Shown here piece after piece: positions 33,317 through 44,182 of a DNA stretch of 64,000 bases. Source of the stretch: Tetrapyrgos nigripes (taxonomy: Eukaryota > Basidiomycota > Agaricomycetes > Agaricales > Campanellaceae); the NCBI GenBank assembly GCA_013368315.1, contig JAACJM010000044.1, forward strand, positions 372,001 to 436,000. The letters are read 5' to 3'. The translations under genes were made by a program, and so were the position numbers. Every line of letters begins with the position of its first letter. Positions within the stretch are counted from its first letter, which is position 1. The notes under the pieces were generated by a model. The model searched no databases, was not told the DNA's origin, and worked only from the letters and a program-made list of their open reading frames with translations.

Positions 33317-35533
33317 TTAGAGCAGGGCGACTCCAGAGAGTATGCTCAAGAAAGCAACTCCTGCTATTCCCAGAGTCACAGAAGCAGTGTATACTGTGGG
33401 AGCGTCATTGGTTCCACTATTTTGACTGTTGGGTGCGGTACTGGCTGTCGTACTATTTTGCAAAGAACCCATCGCAGTTGTGGGTGCGGCAGTAGCTGTT
33501 GTACTATCTTGTAAAGAACCCGTCGCAGTGACTTCTTTGAAAAGCTGAATGAAAACCACAAATTAGATACAGTGTGTACATGAGATAGAATGGCTAAGGC
33601 AACGAACCCTTTCTCTGAGCTGCGAGCTGTTGAACATTTGATCCTGTTGATGTGACACCCCTTTGATCATATCGACGGTGTGTGATGAAGGCATCCCGCC
33701 GTTCGAGTTGTTCAGCATGGATATAAAGTTATCACCTCGCTCAAGATGAGTCGCGCCTTGTGTCTGGGATGATACACATATCAGAGAGCGAAAACGAGTT
33801 ATGGAATGCTGCTAGACTTACACTGGCCTCACAACTCGTATCTCTTGGTCCGTTGTCGGCCTGAGGACAATCAAGTTAGATACAGCCAAGCTTCACTGAG
33901 ATTCATGGTAACTCACCGTTCCCAATGCGTAATGCACATTTCGGCCTCGGTACCTTGAGACAACACCATCTCGTCCGAGATTCCTGAAGTTTCCAGTCGA
34001 GTAGCCAACGATGCCACCTGTGAGACCATATTTGTATTTGTCGTACACATTCACATCTGCGCAGCTGGCATTTTGATGAGGATGGTCTGTAACGAGCCAT
34101 AGGTATGATCCAGGATTTGCTGTTATGAAAGTATAATCAGCATTTAGGAGCATAAGTGGACGGGCGGAAGACGCACCGACAATGTAGTTAACTCTATCAT
34201 CATTAATAGTTGGTATACACATCGCGGCATAATGTTGGAAAATTTGGCCAGCTGCGGAGTGTCCTGCGAGGACGACAGCCTAAACATGACGGGTGTCCAT
34301 CAATATAAAACCGACGAAACTCAGATAGAACTTTAGAAGAATGATCACGCACCTGGATGTTGGGGTACATGGAAGCATTGGTATAATGGTTGACCAATGT
34401 GTCTAACACGTCAAAGGAACTGATTTTGTCGCCGTTGTCTGGACCATCAGCAAAGTCCCCACTAAACTAGCCATTTCCTTTCCAATTGAGTTGATTAGTG
34501 TTTCCAGCACCCGCAGTAATGTCATTTTGGGTAAGGAAACAAGGAGACATGATGGATGTTGTGTTGGAATTGAAGGTCGAGTCAGTAGAGGCCAAGTCCA
34601 TCTTGATACTGGGAAAAGGTGCCACTGCTTCGCATGGCAAATTATGAGGCCTGTTTAAGTAAAACGGTTTTGGATGCAGTAAAAAATTCTTTTATTTAGA
34701 TAGAGCCCAATACTGTACCATTTTAATGTAACAGCGCCTTTAAATGACCTTGGATTAGAGGTATCCATAGTGATTCAGAGTCTCGGAGAGTGGCTCTTGA
34801 TGACTTTCGACGGCTGTTGAGGGAAGGTAAACGCCAAGTAAACACGTCTGAACCTGGTGCATTGACAGCGATGGAGGGAAGGCAGGAATGACGTGTCAGT
34901 TGAGCATCAGCTGAAATGGCAGTGTTCGGGCACTTCGGAGCACTGAGGTGGCGTGTAAAAGTTAGAACCTGTGAGAAAGTTTGATACTCAATTGGGGGGT
35001 CGACATAAGTTAACTCGGCCTAAAGGGCCTCGTAATTTTTGCATGTTTATCCAATCTATATATCCCGAGTCAGAGTCGAATTAGTATTTTGCAGTAAAAT
35101 TTTCACTAACAAGACCAGCTGTCGCATGCCTGAATGAGGGAAATAACTATCAACATCCTTTGAACAGCGTCTTGACGGCATACCACTCACCTCAGCACCT
35201 GAGACGATGATTGCACGAGTCACTTCTGACGTGTCGAGACCTGAGCTCTGGTACAAGGGCTATATATGACCAAATGGAGGTGGAGATGCAATGCGGTCAA
35301 CATGTTCGACGGCGAACATCATCCAAAAAATCTGGAAGACGCATGAATACTGCACTCGTTCTGGGGATGGGAAAGTCTGTGATGAGGTCTGCACCAGGCA
35401 ATTGGGGTAATTCCTGCCATCCTCCATCGGAACTACCAGGTACTGCTGGATCTGGAATCCAGTCATAAGCAGACACTAAGGCAGACAGTGGAGCCAATGG
35501 CAGAAGAGCAAACAAAGAGGGGAAGAGCACCAT
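33317..35533 (-). pseudogene. secreted, GPI-type alpha/beta-hydrolase, interrupted
   Basis: From 35533: signal peptide (MVLFPSLFALLPLAPLSALV) then YDWIPDPAVPGS and GADLITDFPIPRT; SGLDTSEVTRAIIVS; after the 34608-35036 insertion IKMDLASTDSTFNSN, GAGNTNQLNW, LDTLVNHYTNASMYPNIQ, AVVLAGHSAAGQIFQHYAAM (a G-x-S-x-G nucleophile elbow), VNYIVGASSARPLML, YGLTGGIVGYSTGNFRNLGR and RGRNVHYALGTADNGPRD. The C-terminus is a Thr/Ser/Ala-rich linker ending in a hydrophobic tail (VTLGIAGVAFLSILSGVALL), as in GPI-anchored proteins. A TAG interrupts GNG-stop-FSGDF near 34467 and a stop precedes FDSDSGY. This is an uncharacterised fungal alpha/beta-hydrolase family; the substrate is unknown. Introns of about 50-60 nt are preserved. 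Confidence 0.7.
34608..35036 (-). mobile_element. Helitron-like non-autonomous element, copy 2
   Basis: On the minus strand it starts TTACGAGGCCCTTTAGGCC after an A and ends ...TTTTCCCAG before a T. A hairpin at 34638-34621 (GCCATGCGAAGCAGTGGC) lies 12 nt from the 3' end. There is no target duplication. Deleting it joins the hydrolase frame as DWINMQN + IKMDLAS, so the limits are exact to within a base or two of microhomology. Confidence 0.8.
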
Positions 35534-37956
35534 TACCTGCTACTAGGTCGAGTGTTAGTTGTAGGAATTTAGCTGTAGGAAGCCAGATGTGGTGTGGGTA
35601 TATATCCAGAAGAAGAGTTGCTCCGTTCAACTGTAAACGAGTACTAAAATTAAACAACTCTACCTATAATTATCATCAGACATCCTGCGCGCGTCATACA
35701 CAGGTCATCACCCTCGCCCATAACTTGCCCTTGTTTCAAACCCAATAACCACTTGGGTCTGTGCATAGCTCTTGATATTTCCCTGCAGTCGCATTGATGA
35801 CATAAGGGCTCAGAGTGGGGGATATTGTCTGGCTGGTGACATCGACTCAGCAACCAAGAACTTGAAGCATGATAACCTGGAGAGATTCAATGGCAGCCAT
35901 CGTCAGAAGCAGAATGGATAGATAAAGTGAAAATGCGCATTGTGAACTTCCGGAGCCAATGGGGTTTAGTAGATTCCACTATCGGTAAAAAAAGAAATAC
36001 CGAATACCGAAATCAAAGGTTTTGCGCACTGGCTGCACTTCTACACAGTTCTACACTTATCCTTGAGTCTACTTGGATGGTAGATCATCTATGTTTGAGG
36101 CATACAGTGGATAAACAATGGATCAGTATTTCTGCCAAAAGGAGATGATCATGGAGGATTCGGATCTTGACGACAGTGTCCGCAGTCCTAACTAATAGCA
36201 TTGCCCACAAGCAGAGTGACTTCTTTTTATGGATGATGTATTGTTTTCCCCCAAAACCCAGTTCCGTAAATAGTAGCAGGAATTGCATCTCATCGGTGCG
36301 GTAATCACCATCGGAGGAAGCTATAACAGACTTGGTCGTTGGTAGAAGTAACTTGGAAGTAACTACCGATCAGTCCGGGCTGCAGGGGAAGGCCAAGGAA
36401 CAGTTCCGAAAAAAGCGGTACACAGGCTTGGCCGAGGACGGAGGAGCATAGATATACATTACACGCTGAAGACACCCTTAAGAACTAGCTGGTCAGTCGT
36501 ATTCCCCGAGGGCTGTGATCCATCTTTTAAATGAGTTTGTAGCCTGAGCTGAAAAAAGCGCCGCATAGAACGAAAATAGCCAGTTTGCGCACCCACGACC
36601 GCATGCGAAATCCGCGTGCGCATTTCGACCACAGTCGAAATTTATGTTGCGCAGGAACATGGTGTCTAAAGCAAAACCTGCGCCGTTTTCTGCCAGCCCT
36701 TGGCACACATATGAGTGATTGAACATAATAGGTCTTGCACACCAATTTCTTGTCTCCCAACTGTGTATTTCTGCGTAATTTCCCAATTTTAGTCAAAGGA
36801 GGTTCAATGGACACGCAAGCAGAAAGGTAGAGGTTTTTTAAGTAGTGTTAATAGCTGAGTAGGAGATCTCGAATGACTGGGGTAAGTTGTGTGTGATTAG
36901 AAAAAACTACCTTCTACATACAAGATACTTTGTATTTATACTTTCAGACACTGTGTTAATGGGTAAGTAGCAAGTAAGTAATCTTGTATGTCTAATAGGT
37001 AACCCAGGCAATATAACAAATGAACCAGAGTAGATAGGTGAGTAAGACAAACCATAGAAAATCACAAGAATCAATGCATCCACATGAGAAAACCAGGAAC
37101 CTGGAATGAAGTAAAAATATTACTAAGTCCACCTGTATCAGTGGCCACTGCACACTGGTATCACATCATTTTGCATGTCATTCTTTCTAATTTTTCTTCC
37201 CTGCACTGTTCCTTTCATCTTGATGTGAACTATGCTATGCTTGATTTGTTTATCGTTCCTGATTTTTTTGAACGAGTCATAGGCTTCAACAAGACCACTT
37301 TCACTGTTGTTTACAATCTGCTGCATGGACATCTAACAATAGGGTTTCGAAAGGGGTTATTAGTCAGCAGTTACACACTCTACTTTCATCTTGTATTCTA
37401 TTAATTACTATCTAATGACCGAACGTGAAAATCATGTGGTACCTATGACATCACTCTTTGGACAAAAATACTATTCACAGGGTGTGTCATGTGTATGTCT
37501 GTATTCCATGTTACATCATATCTCAAACCATTGTATGGTCTATATGACCAATTTCCAATGCCATATCCTACTAATGTCTAGTGTGCTTGAAATACAAGTC
37601 CTAATGAAGGGGGTGTGGGCCAACGCTGCGCGTGGCGAGTACGAGGCCACCTGATAAATAGTTGTTACATTTTATTACCATTTTCTGTATGGCTTTTTTA
37701 TTTGCCAAATATTCCAGCCTATTATTTTCCACTTGAAATGCTCGAGATGATTTTGCCAATCACAATCCCATCCCATCAAACATTTTGAACACTGGGTTGT
37801 TGAGGTGATAGTGGTTGGAGAAAGGAAAAGTGTAGGAAACTGATGAAGATTAGACATGGAAATCAGCGGTGGTGAAAGGGTAAAGCAGATGTTACTGAGA
37901 GAGAAAAGCTGATGTGTGCGCGCCCCAAGGGGGAGGCAAAGAAAAAATTAAGGATA
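35534..37956. other. no gene recognised; one Helitron-like end
   Basis: Short ORFs at 36493-36814 and 37084-37404 match nothing I know. At 37619-37636 a hairpin GCCAACGCTGCGCGTGGC followed by gagtacgaggcc resembles the terminal hairpin of the Helitron-like family, with paired changes in its stem. Confidence 0.35.
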
Positions 37957-38370
37957 TACATCAGTAAAATTCCATTATTGTCTGAGGAGTCTGGGTAAGA
38001 CTCCTCAGACCTTACAGACTTTGAGACCCGAGTCTGCCTAGGGATCGGTAGGAGTCACGAGTCAGACGCAACGAAGTCTGGATGAAGAAATGTGACAGAC
38101 ACTTACACGTCTGTTCCCAGACCTTTACAGATATCTGTCGCAAGTCCATAGGGTCTGTCGTGTTCTGTTCAGGCATCTGCGTGCGCTCTTGGTCTCATAT
38201 AATGAATAGATAGATCAATAAATAGGTTTACTATTAGTACTTACTATACATACCATACATACATAGATAATAATAGTAATGATACCGATAATAATTCGAC
38301 AGGAAGTAACACTATTCTCTGCGAGATGTACTCAGGAAAGAATTAAAGGATACACTGAGATGCACATACC

Positions 38371-39413
38371 TTAATACCAGCTCTCCTCCATTTCCTCCAC
38401 CTCTCCACTTTCTTCTTCAACTGATGTCTTGTCCTTTTTGTTCTTGTTCTTGTTCTTGTTCTTGTCCTCGTCCTCGTTCTCGTCCTCATCTCCGACGTCT
38501 TCAACATCCTCTTTCTGATCACCTTTGGCGCCGCTCTCCTCGTTCTCCCAGTTCTCCTCGTCTACCTCGTCCTCATCTTCACAATCCTCTCCCTTGCCAT
38601 TCTCATCAGATCTTCTGGCAACTAAACATGAATCCCCAACATCCTTTCCAGTTTCCTCAGCGACCTCCTCCCCACTGTCCAAGTCATCCGCATAAATCTG
38701 TTCAATGGTCTCGGCAGCTTCATCCTCAGTCACCAGTGCAGAAATCTGGTGTTCCCATTGCCGCTTTGGTCACGTGCTGGGTATTGATGTCGTCTCTTGT
38801 CTTTTTTGTCGCCTGATTGTTCTCAACGTCAATGTCGAATCCTACCTCAACTTGAACGTCCTGCAGAGAGGGAGCTGAGAAGTGGAAGGTACGTCATGTA
38901 TATCATTCAATGGAGCGGACTAGGCTTGAACGACCTACCGTCAGGCATGGTAACATTGGACTTGGTACTGGAGTCCGAGTCGTCCGCATAGCTATTATTG
39001 GCGTCTTTCTTCTTCTGTTATATAGGTAAGACTCTATCTCTGGCCGTATGTGACATGCTCACCTGGTACTTTGCAGTAGTTTTACTGCTGGCAATAGACT
39101 TGTTTTTGATTTTACCATGTTGAGCTGCGTTGCCAGCTGGCAAGTTGGGCTGGGGCTTTTCTGCTCTGAGCTGCTGCTTGTGCTCAACGTCCTCTTGATG
39201 CTGGGCATCCTCGATGGCGGCAGCCTTTTTCAGAGCTGCCTCCTTCGAAGTCTTCACTTTTTGCTTTGCAGCCGCTTTTGCTGCATTGTCAGCAGCGACT
39301 TGTTTGGATGTACAGTGAGGAGCTGGTTGGGAAATGGCACCAGGATGGGTGTTTTTGTTTTTGACATGAGTGCCAATTGGAGGGAGAGTCAAATATGTCC
39401 TGCCTCCAGACAT
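38371..39413 (-). CDS. Plavaka accessory gene, Lys/Glu-rich protein
   Basis: The start at 39413 gives MSGGRTYLTLPPIGTHVKNK and an Ala/Lys/Gln-rich, probably coiled segment (AADNAAKAAAKQKVKTSKEA). A first intron (GTGAGC...AACAG, about 39060-39012) leads to KKKDANNSYADDSDSS. A second (GTAGGT...CTGCAG, about 38940-38865) leads to DVQVEVGFDIDVENN. The last part, TEDEAAETIEQIYADDLDSG, is very acidic and ends at 38371. A one-base shift near 38735, or a missed intron, is needed to reach the acidic frame. No enzyme domain is visible. It shares the intergenic promoter region with the transposase. I do not recognise the family; basic and acidic halves suggest a nuclear or chromatin-associated protein, which is inference. 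Confidence 0.5.
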
Positions 39414-39579
39414 GATCAGAGTTGAGAGGTGAGTGGTTCAATTTTCACAGTCATGCGTGCAGTCGCTAATGGAGACCAGCGTGGAGCAAACGATGTGCCT
39501 GACTGACGCTAGTGTCAGGGTCCCCAAGGTTGGCTTTTATCTGAACCGTGACCAACTTGTATCCTTCTATTCTACGACA

Positions 39580-42500
39580 ATGCCTCCCCAAAAATCTGTC
39601 AATCCTCGCAATAAATGTTGCCTGATATCAGGCTGCAAACGACTTTTTCCAACTCAAAACGCGATTACCAGGCACATCCGGAACGATCACGCAAGAAATC
39701 ATCATCCAGCTCCTCAATCATCCACCGCAACGACTCAAACAACCTACTCAAGTTTTCCAACCTTCTGCAGTCCTGAACCCAAGGCAGACTCTTCCATACT
39801 CTCTAATCCAGCGAGTCCGATTCTGTCAAGTCCAACAATGTCTGATTGTAACTGTGAAGATAGTATTTGTTTTGAAACGGACCATGGAGACGAGTCAGAG
39901 AGAAAAGAGAGCAATGGAGGATATCATATTGATGAGCATCCTCTCCTCAATGGTATGTATTCGTACAGTGTATTGTTTCTAAAAACTAAAAGTATGTTCT
40001 TGCTCTTTCAGGGCAACCCTGCGACCCAAACGGCAACTATCTTCCTGACAACATACCACCATCACCCTTCCTCAATCCTCCCACTGATGATTACTCTCCC
40101 TACGAGAAACAAACTACTTTTGAATTGGCTGACCTGCTTTTTTGCCGTGAACAAATGTCAGGGGGTAACATCGATGACCTACTCCAGATTTGGGTGGTGG
40201 ATAGTGATGGTGATCCACCTTTTGCCAACAAAGAAGATCTGTACCAAACCATCGACAGTACCAAGCTCGGAGATGTACCCTGGGAGTCATTTTCACTGTC
40301 TTACTCAGGAGACCTTGGTTCTTTGCCAGAGCCTTGGATGACAGACAAGTTTGAAGTACACTATCGAAACCTGGACTTCATCATTCAGAACCAACTTGGA
40401 AATCGCGATTTCGCCACTGAGATTGACGTGACTCCAAAGAAGAAGTTTGATGAAAATGGGAGAGTATATGAAAACCTGATAGAAGGGAATTGGATATGGA
40501 GGCAAGCGGTGTGTAGATTTTCATATTTTTCGTATATCTGGGTACTGATGTTGGGTCATAACAGGATAAACTTTCAAAGGCCTCAAATACACATGGGTGT
40601 GTTCCCATTCCCGTTATCTGTGGAAGCGACAAAACTACAGTATCTGTCGCAACCGGTCAGAACGAATATTATCCTCTCTATATTTCGGCTGGAAACATTC
40701 GTAACAACGTACGTCGGGCACATCGTGATGGACTTTCACTGTGTTCATTTCTTTCAATCCCAAAAAGTCGGTGTCTACTTAGTGCTCCTTCTGTCTTTTC
40801 AACATCCCAATTGATTACTCATTTCAGCGGACCGCGAACATCAAGACAGTGCCCATTTCCATCGATTCCGGAGGCAACTCTCACACTTCATTGCGTGAAG
40901 TCTTTCAGCCTCTTCGCCATGCCATGACAACCCCAGCAGTCGTACGCTTTGGCGATGGACACTTTTGGGCCCATATATCACAGATTATCCTGAACAGGTG
41001 CAGCTAGCATGTATTGTTCAGAACTGGTGTGGAAGGTATGATCATATGCTGCCCTAAACACCTTATTATTCACTCATCCCTGATTCATTTAGATGTACAG
41101 CTTCATCTTCCAATCTGGATGGTCCAGGTGATCGGCGGACCCACAAATTGACATCTGCGCTGATGGATGCACTGGACTCGAAACAGCTTTGGGATAATTA
41201 TGGTATTGTAGATGGTATAATGGTATGGAATCTGTGTAGCATTTCGTGACAGATATGGCACTGATTTTGCTTTTCCAGCCATTCGCCCATTATTTTCCGA
41301 ATGCAGATATCCATGAACTCTTAGCACCGGACCTCTTACATCAAATCATCAAGGGCACTTTTAAGGACCATCTCGTTACATGGGTTGAAGAATGGATTGA
41401 CCAGAACCATAGTAAATCTGAAGCAAAAAAGATCAAGGCTGAAATAGATCGAAGGTTTGCTCTATTCCATTATTTGTTCTTCTGTAATACTAACCTCAAT
41501 TCCGTCTTCTAGAATTGCAGCTGTACCCTACTTTCCGAATCTTCATCGCTTTTCGCAAGGCCGTGGCTTCAAACAATGGACCGGCGATGACTCTAAAGCA
41601 CTCATGAAGGTATGCAAGTATTTTTTAAAATTATATTCATCACTCTGACCATTGTTTTAGGTCTATCTCCCTGCTATAAGTGGTATCGTACCTCCTCAAA
41701 TGGTCCGTGCCTTTGCAGCATTTCTCAATTTCTGTTACCTTGTCTGTCGCAACATTATCAACCAGGACACCCTTGATGCGATTGATGCTGCAGTCGCCGA
41801 CTTTCATCGGGAACACATTATATTTGCAGACGTGGGTGTACGTAATCAGGAAACTGGCTTTTCATTGCCTCGTCAGCATTCCCTCACCCACTACCGTCAG
41901 CTCATTGAAGAGTTTGGTGCACCGAATGGGCTCTGCTCTTCAATCACAGAGTCCAAACACATCAAGGCAGTCAAACAACCTTGGTGGCGATCCAGTCGTT
42001 TCGAAGCTCTGGGTCAAATGCTCACAGTCAATCAACGGCTAGACAAATTGACTGCGGTATGGGTTAACTTCTGCAGCCGTGGCATGCTTGCTGGACCCCT
42101 CTCAGAGACAGCTGACATTATAATGGGTCGGTTACCTCCTAATGATGAGGAAGATGATGATGGCAGTGACGTTGAAGGCCGAGACATAATGGGTGAAGTT
42201 AAATTAGCTCGTTGTCGAAGTACGCATACTCTTTTTTCTTACCTGTTTATTGACTGATTTTGCTTGTAGTTCATGGTTTACCAACAGAGATGGAGGAGTT
42301 GGCCCATCACATAGATGTCCCGCAACGGTTCTTGTACCAGCAAGACTATCCCGATGCAGACCAAAATGCCCCTATCCTTCCCAGCCAACTACCTCATTAT
42401 ACTGGGCCAGTACACGTCTATCCCTCTGCAGTGGCTACCTTTTATGCACCAAGTGACAAGTCCGGCATTGGTGGCTTGATGCATGAGCGTATCCAATCTG

Positions 42501-42916
42501 TTTCATCATGGAGAAAAGGTGCCACGCGTCGAGACTGTGTGTATGTTGAGGGTGACCCTACCCAACTGGGCTTTCGTGGGCTACTCGTTGCACGAGTGAT
42601 GTTGTTCTTCAGCATCAAGTGTCGCAAAGATCTACGGCGCTTTCCATGTGCACTTGTCACCTGGTTCTCAGCCTGGGGTGATGAACCCTGCTCAGATACC
42701 AGAATGTGGAGACTAACCCCTGATGTAGGAAGGGACGGTATATGCACTCTGGATGTCATTCACTTGGATACAATTCTTCGAGGAGCTCATTTAATTGGTA
42801 ATGCTGGAAGTACTTATTTACCTCGAGGTTTTCAGGCCACAGAGAGTTTGGATGCTTTCACTTCATACTTTGTGAATAACTTAGCAGATCATCACACTCA
42901 TGAAATAGTATTCTGA
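39580..42916 (+). CDS. Plavaka transposase (two lesions)
   Basis: The ATG at 39580 opens a C2H2 finger (CLISGCKRLFPTQNAITRHI, C-x4-C-x12-H-x4-H). After a 59-nt intron (39953-40011) follow QPCDPNGNYLPDN, FELADLLFCREQMSGG, YQTIDSTKLGDVPWESF and WIWRQA. The next exon reads VICGSDKTTVSVATGQNEY and AGNIRNNVRRAHRDG, and later ones PYITDYPEQ, ADIHELLAPDLLHQIIKG, RGFKQWTGDDSKALMK, FSLPRQHSLTHYRQLIEEF, NGLCSSITESKHIKAV and RSSRFEALGQML, ending HEIVF at 42916. The order and motifs are those of fungal Plavaka transposases. I find one frameshift near 40885 (before HTSLREVF) and a small deletion near 40965 (GDGHF to GPYI). The rest reads cleanly with six or more short introns, so inactivation is recent or partial. 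Confidence 0.85.
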
Positions 42917-43233
42917 TTTCTTCATACCTCTCATCGCTGTAGGGTGCTTGTGGCAGTGAGTTTCTGGAATGAGTCCAAATAAGGAAGGAGCCATGCAGCT
43001 TGCACTCAGTTGCGTTTTACGGACTCAAAGCTCACTCGAGATCCCACAGATTTCATTGGTCCATCAGACCTTCATGTGCTCATTCACCAGACAGTTTACA
43101 GACTTCAGACTCTACAGATACATTGGCCACAGACCATAGACTTGACAGATACTCTAGTACAGATCAAAGACTTGTCAGACTCGGCCTGCCAGACGCCAGA
43201 CAGCCCAGATAATGTTGCAATTTTACTGATGTA

Positions 43234-44182
43234 GGGCCAGAAAAATTTTTAAGGCCTCGGTCGCCTGAACCAACCAACCACCTCGTGTGAATATTTCTAT
43301 ATAAGGGAATTATTTGTAATAATTTGTAATCCTTAGCCGCGTCATCCAGTTATGACGATCGCTTCGACCCTCCCACTACCGTCGAGCGCGTTTCTCGCTT
43401 GTACAAGCCTCGAATTCCCATCTGTTAGAGGGATATCCATGGTACTAGGTCATATCAATGTGTCAGTATCGTAGTAGAACTACTGTAAGTGCAAAAGTTT
43501 CTTCATCTTCTCAGTCTCAATCCTCCTTTTCCCATCCTTCTGACATGTAGCACTTCGCCAGTGTCGGTTGACAAAATTTTGTATACCAGCCGTCCCAACT
43601 TGTATTTCTTTTGCACAGTCCAGACAGGTGACTCTTCCATTGATGACCTGTATGCTCTCGAGCTCCTGGAAGGTATGGCATTAGGTATGGCATTAGAATG
43701 TATACAATAGATAGTATATGTATTCACCGGTGGAAGCTTTGACATGTTTTCGGGACTGTTTGACATGGCAGCAAGTATGTAGATTAACTGAGCCCCACTC
43801 TCAGGTGTATTACTTGTCCTAAAACTACCTTAAAATGTACCAAAAATGACACCAAAACGCTAAAAATTTTCCCATATAAAAAAATTTTTAAGGGGATTTT
43901 GGTCCGAACCACGGACCAGCCCTATATCACTCAGCTAATTTTTGCGGCCCCCTTGGCGCACCCAGAGAAAATCGGAAACAATTTTTGACATGATTGATTA
44001 AGAGAGACGGAGAGAATCGGGACAAACTCAACATAGCCACAAGCGGAGACGCAGTGTTAAGAACTCAGCCTCATTCTTCGGCCTCGTAACCTAAGACTTT
44101 ACATACAAAAATACCAAAATTGAATCCAGACGCAGACGCGTAGTAGCAAGGAATCCTTGGTTGAAGACCAGACAACCTCGAA
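43234..44182. other. no gene; Helitron-like terminus at its right side
   Basis: At 44096-44020 the minus strand reads ttacgaggccgaagaatgag and tgtggctatgttgag, the 5' end of the second Helitron-like subfamily (also at 46706, 50540 and 7265). Its other end was not located. Confidence 0.35.

Larger units (their letters stand above)
37957..43233. mobile_element. Plavaka-type DNA transposon, 5.28 kb
   Basis: The ends share TACATCAGTAAAATT (37957, and inverted to 43233), then continue with imperfect TIR tattgtctg and subterminal regions crowded with GTCTG/CAGAC (37977-38160; 43068-43206). Between them lie a transposase gene on the plus strand and an accessory gene on the minus strand, divergent from about 39.41-39.58 kb. 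A TA at both borders may be the target duplication or part of the TIR. Confidence 0.75.

Noticed and set aside
38424..38816. 130-aa Pro/Ser/Cys-rich plus-strand ORF
   Set aside because: Opposite strand of the acidic exon of the Plavaka accessory gene.
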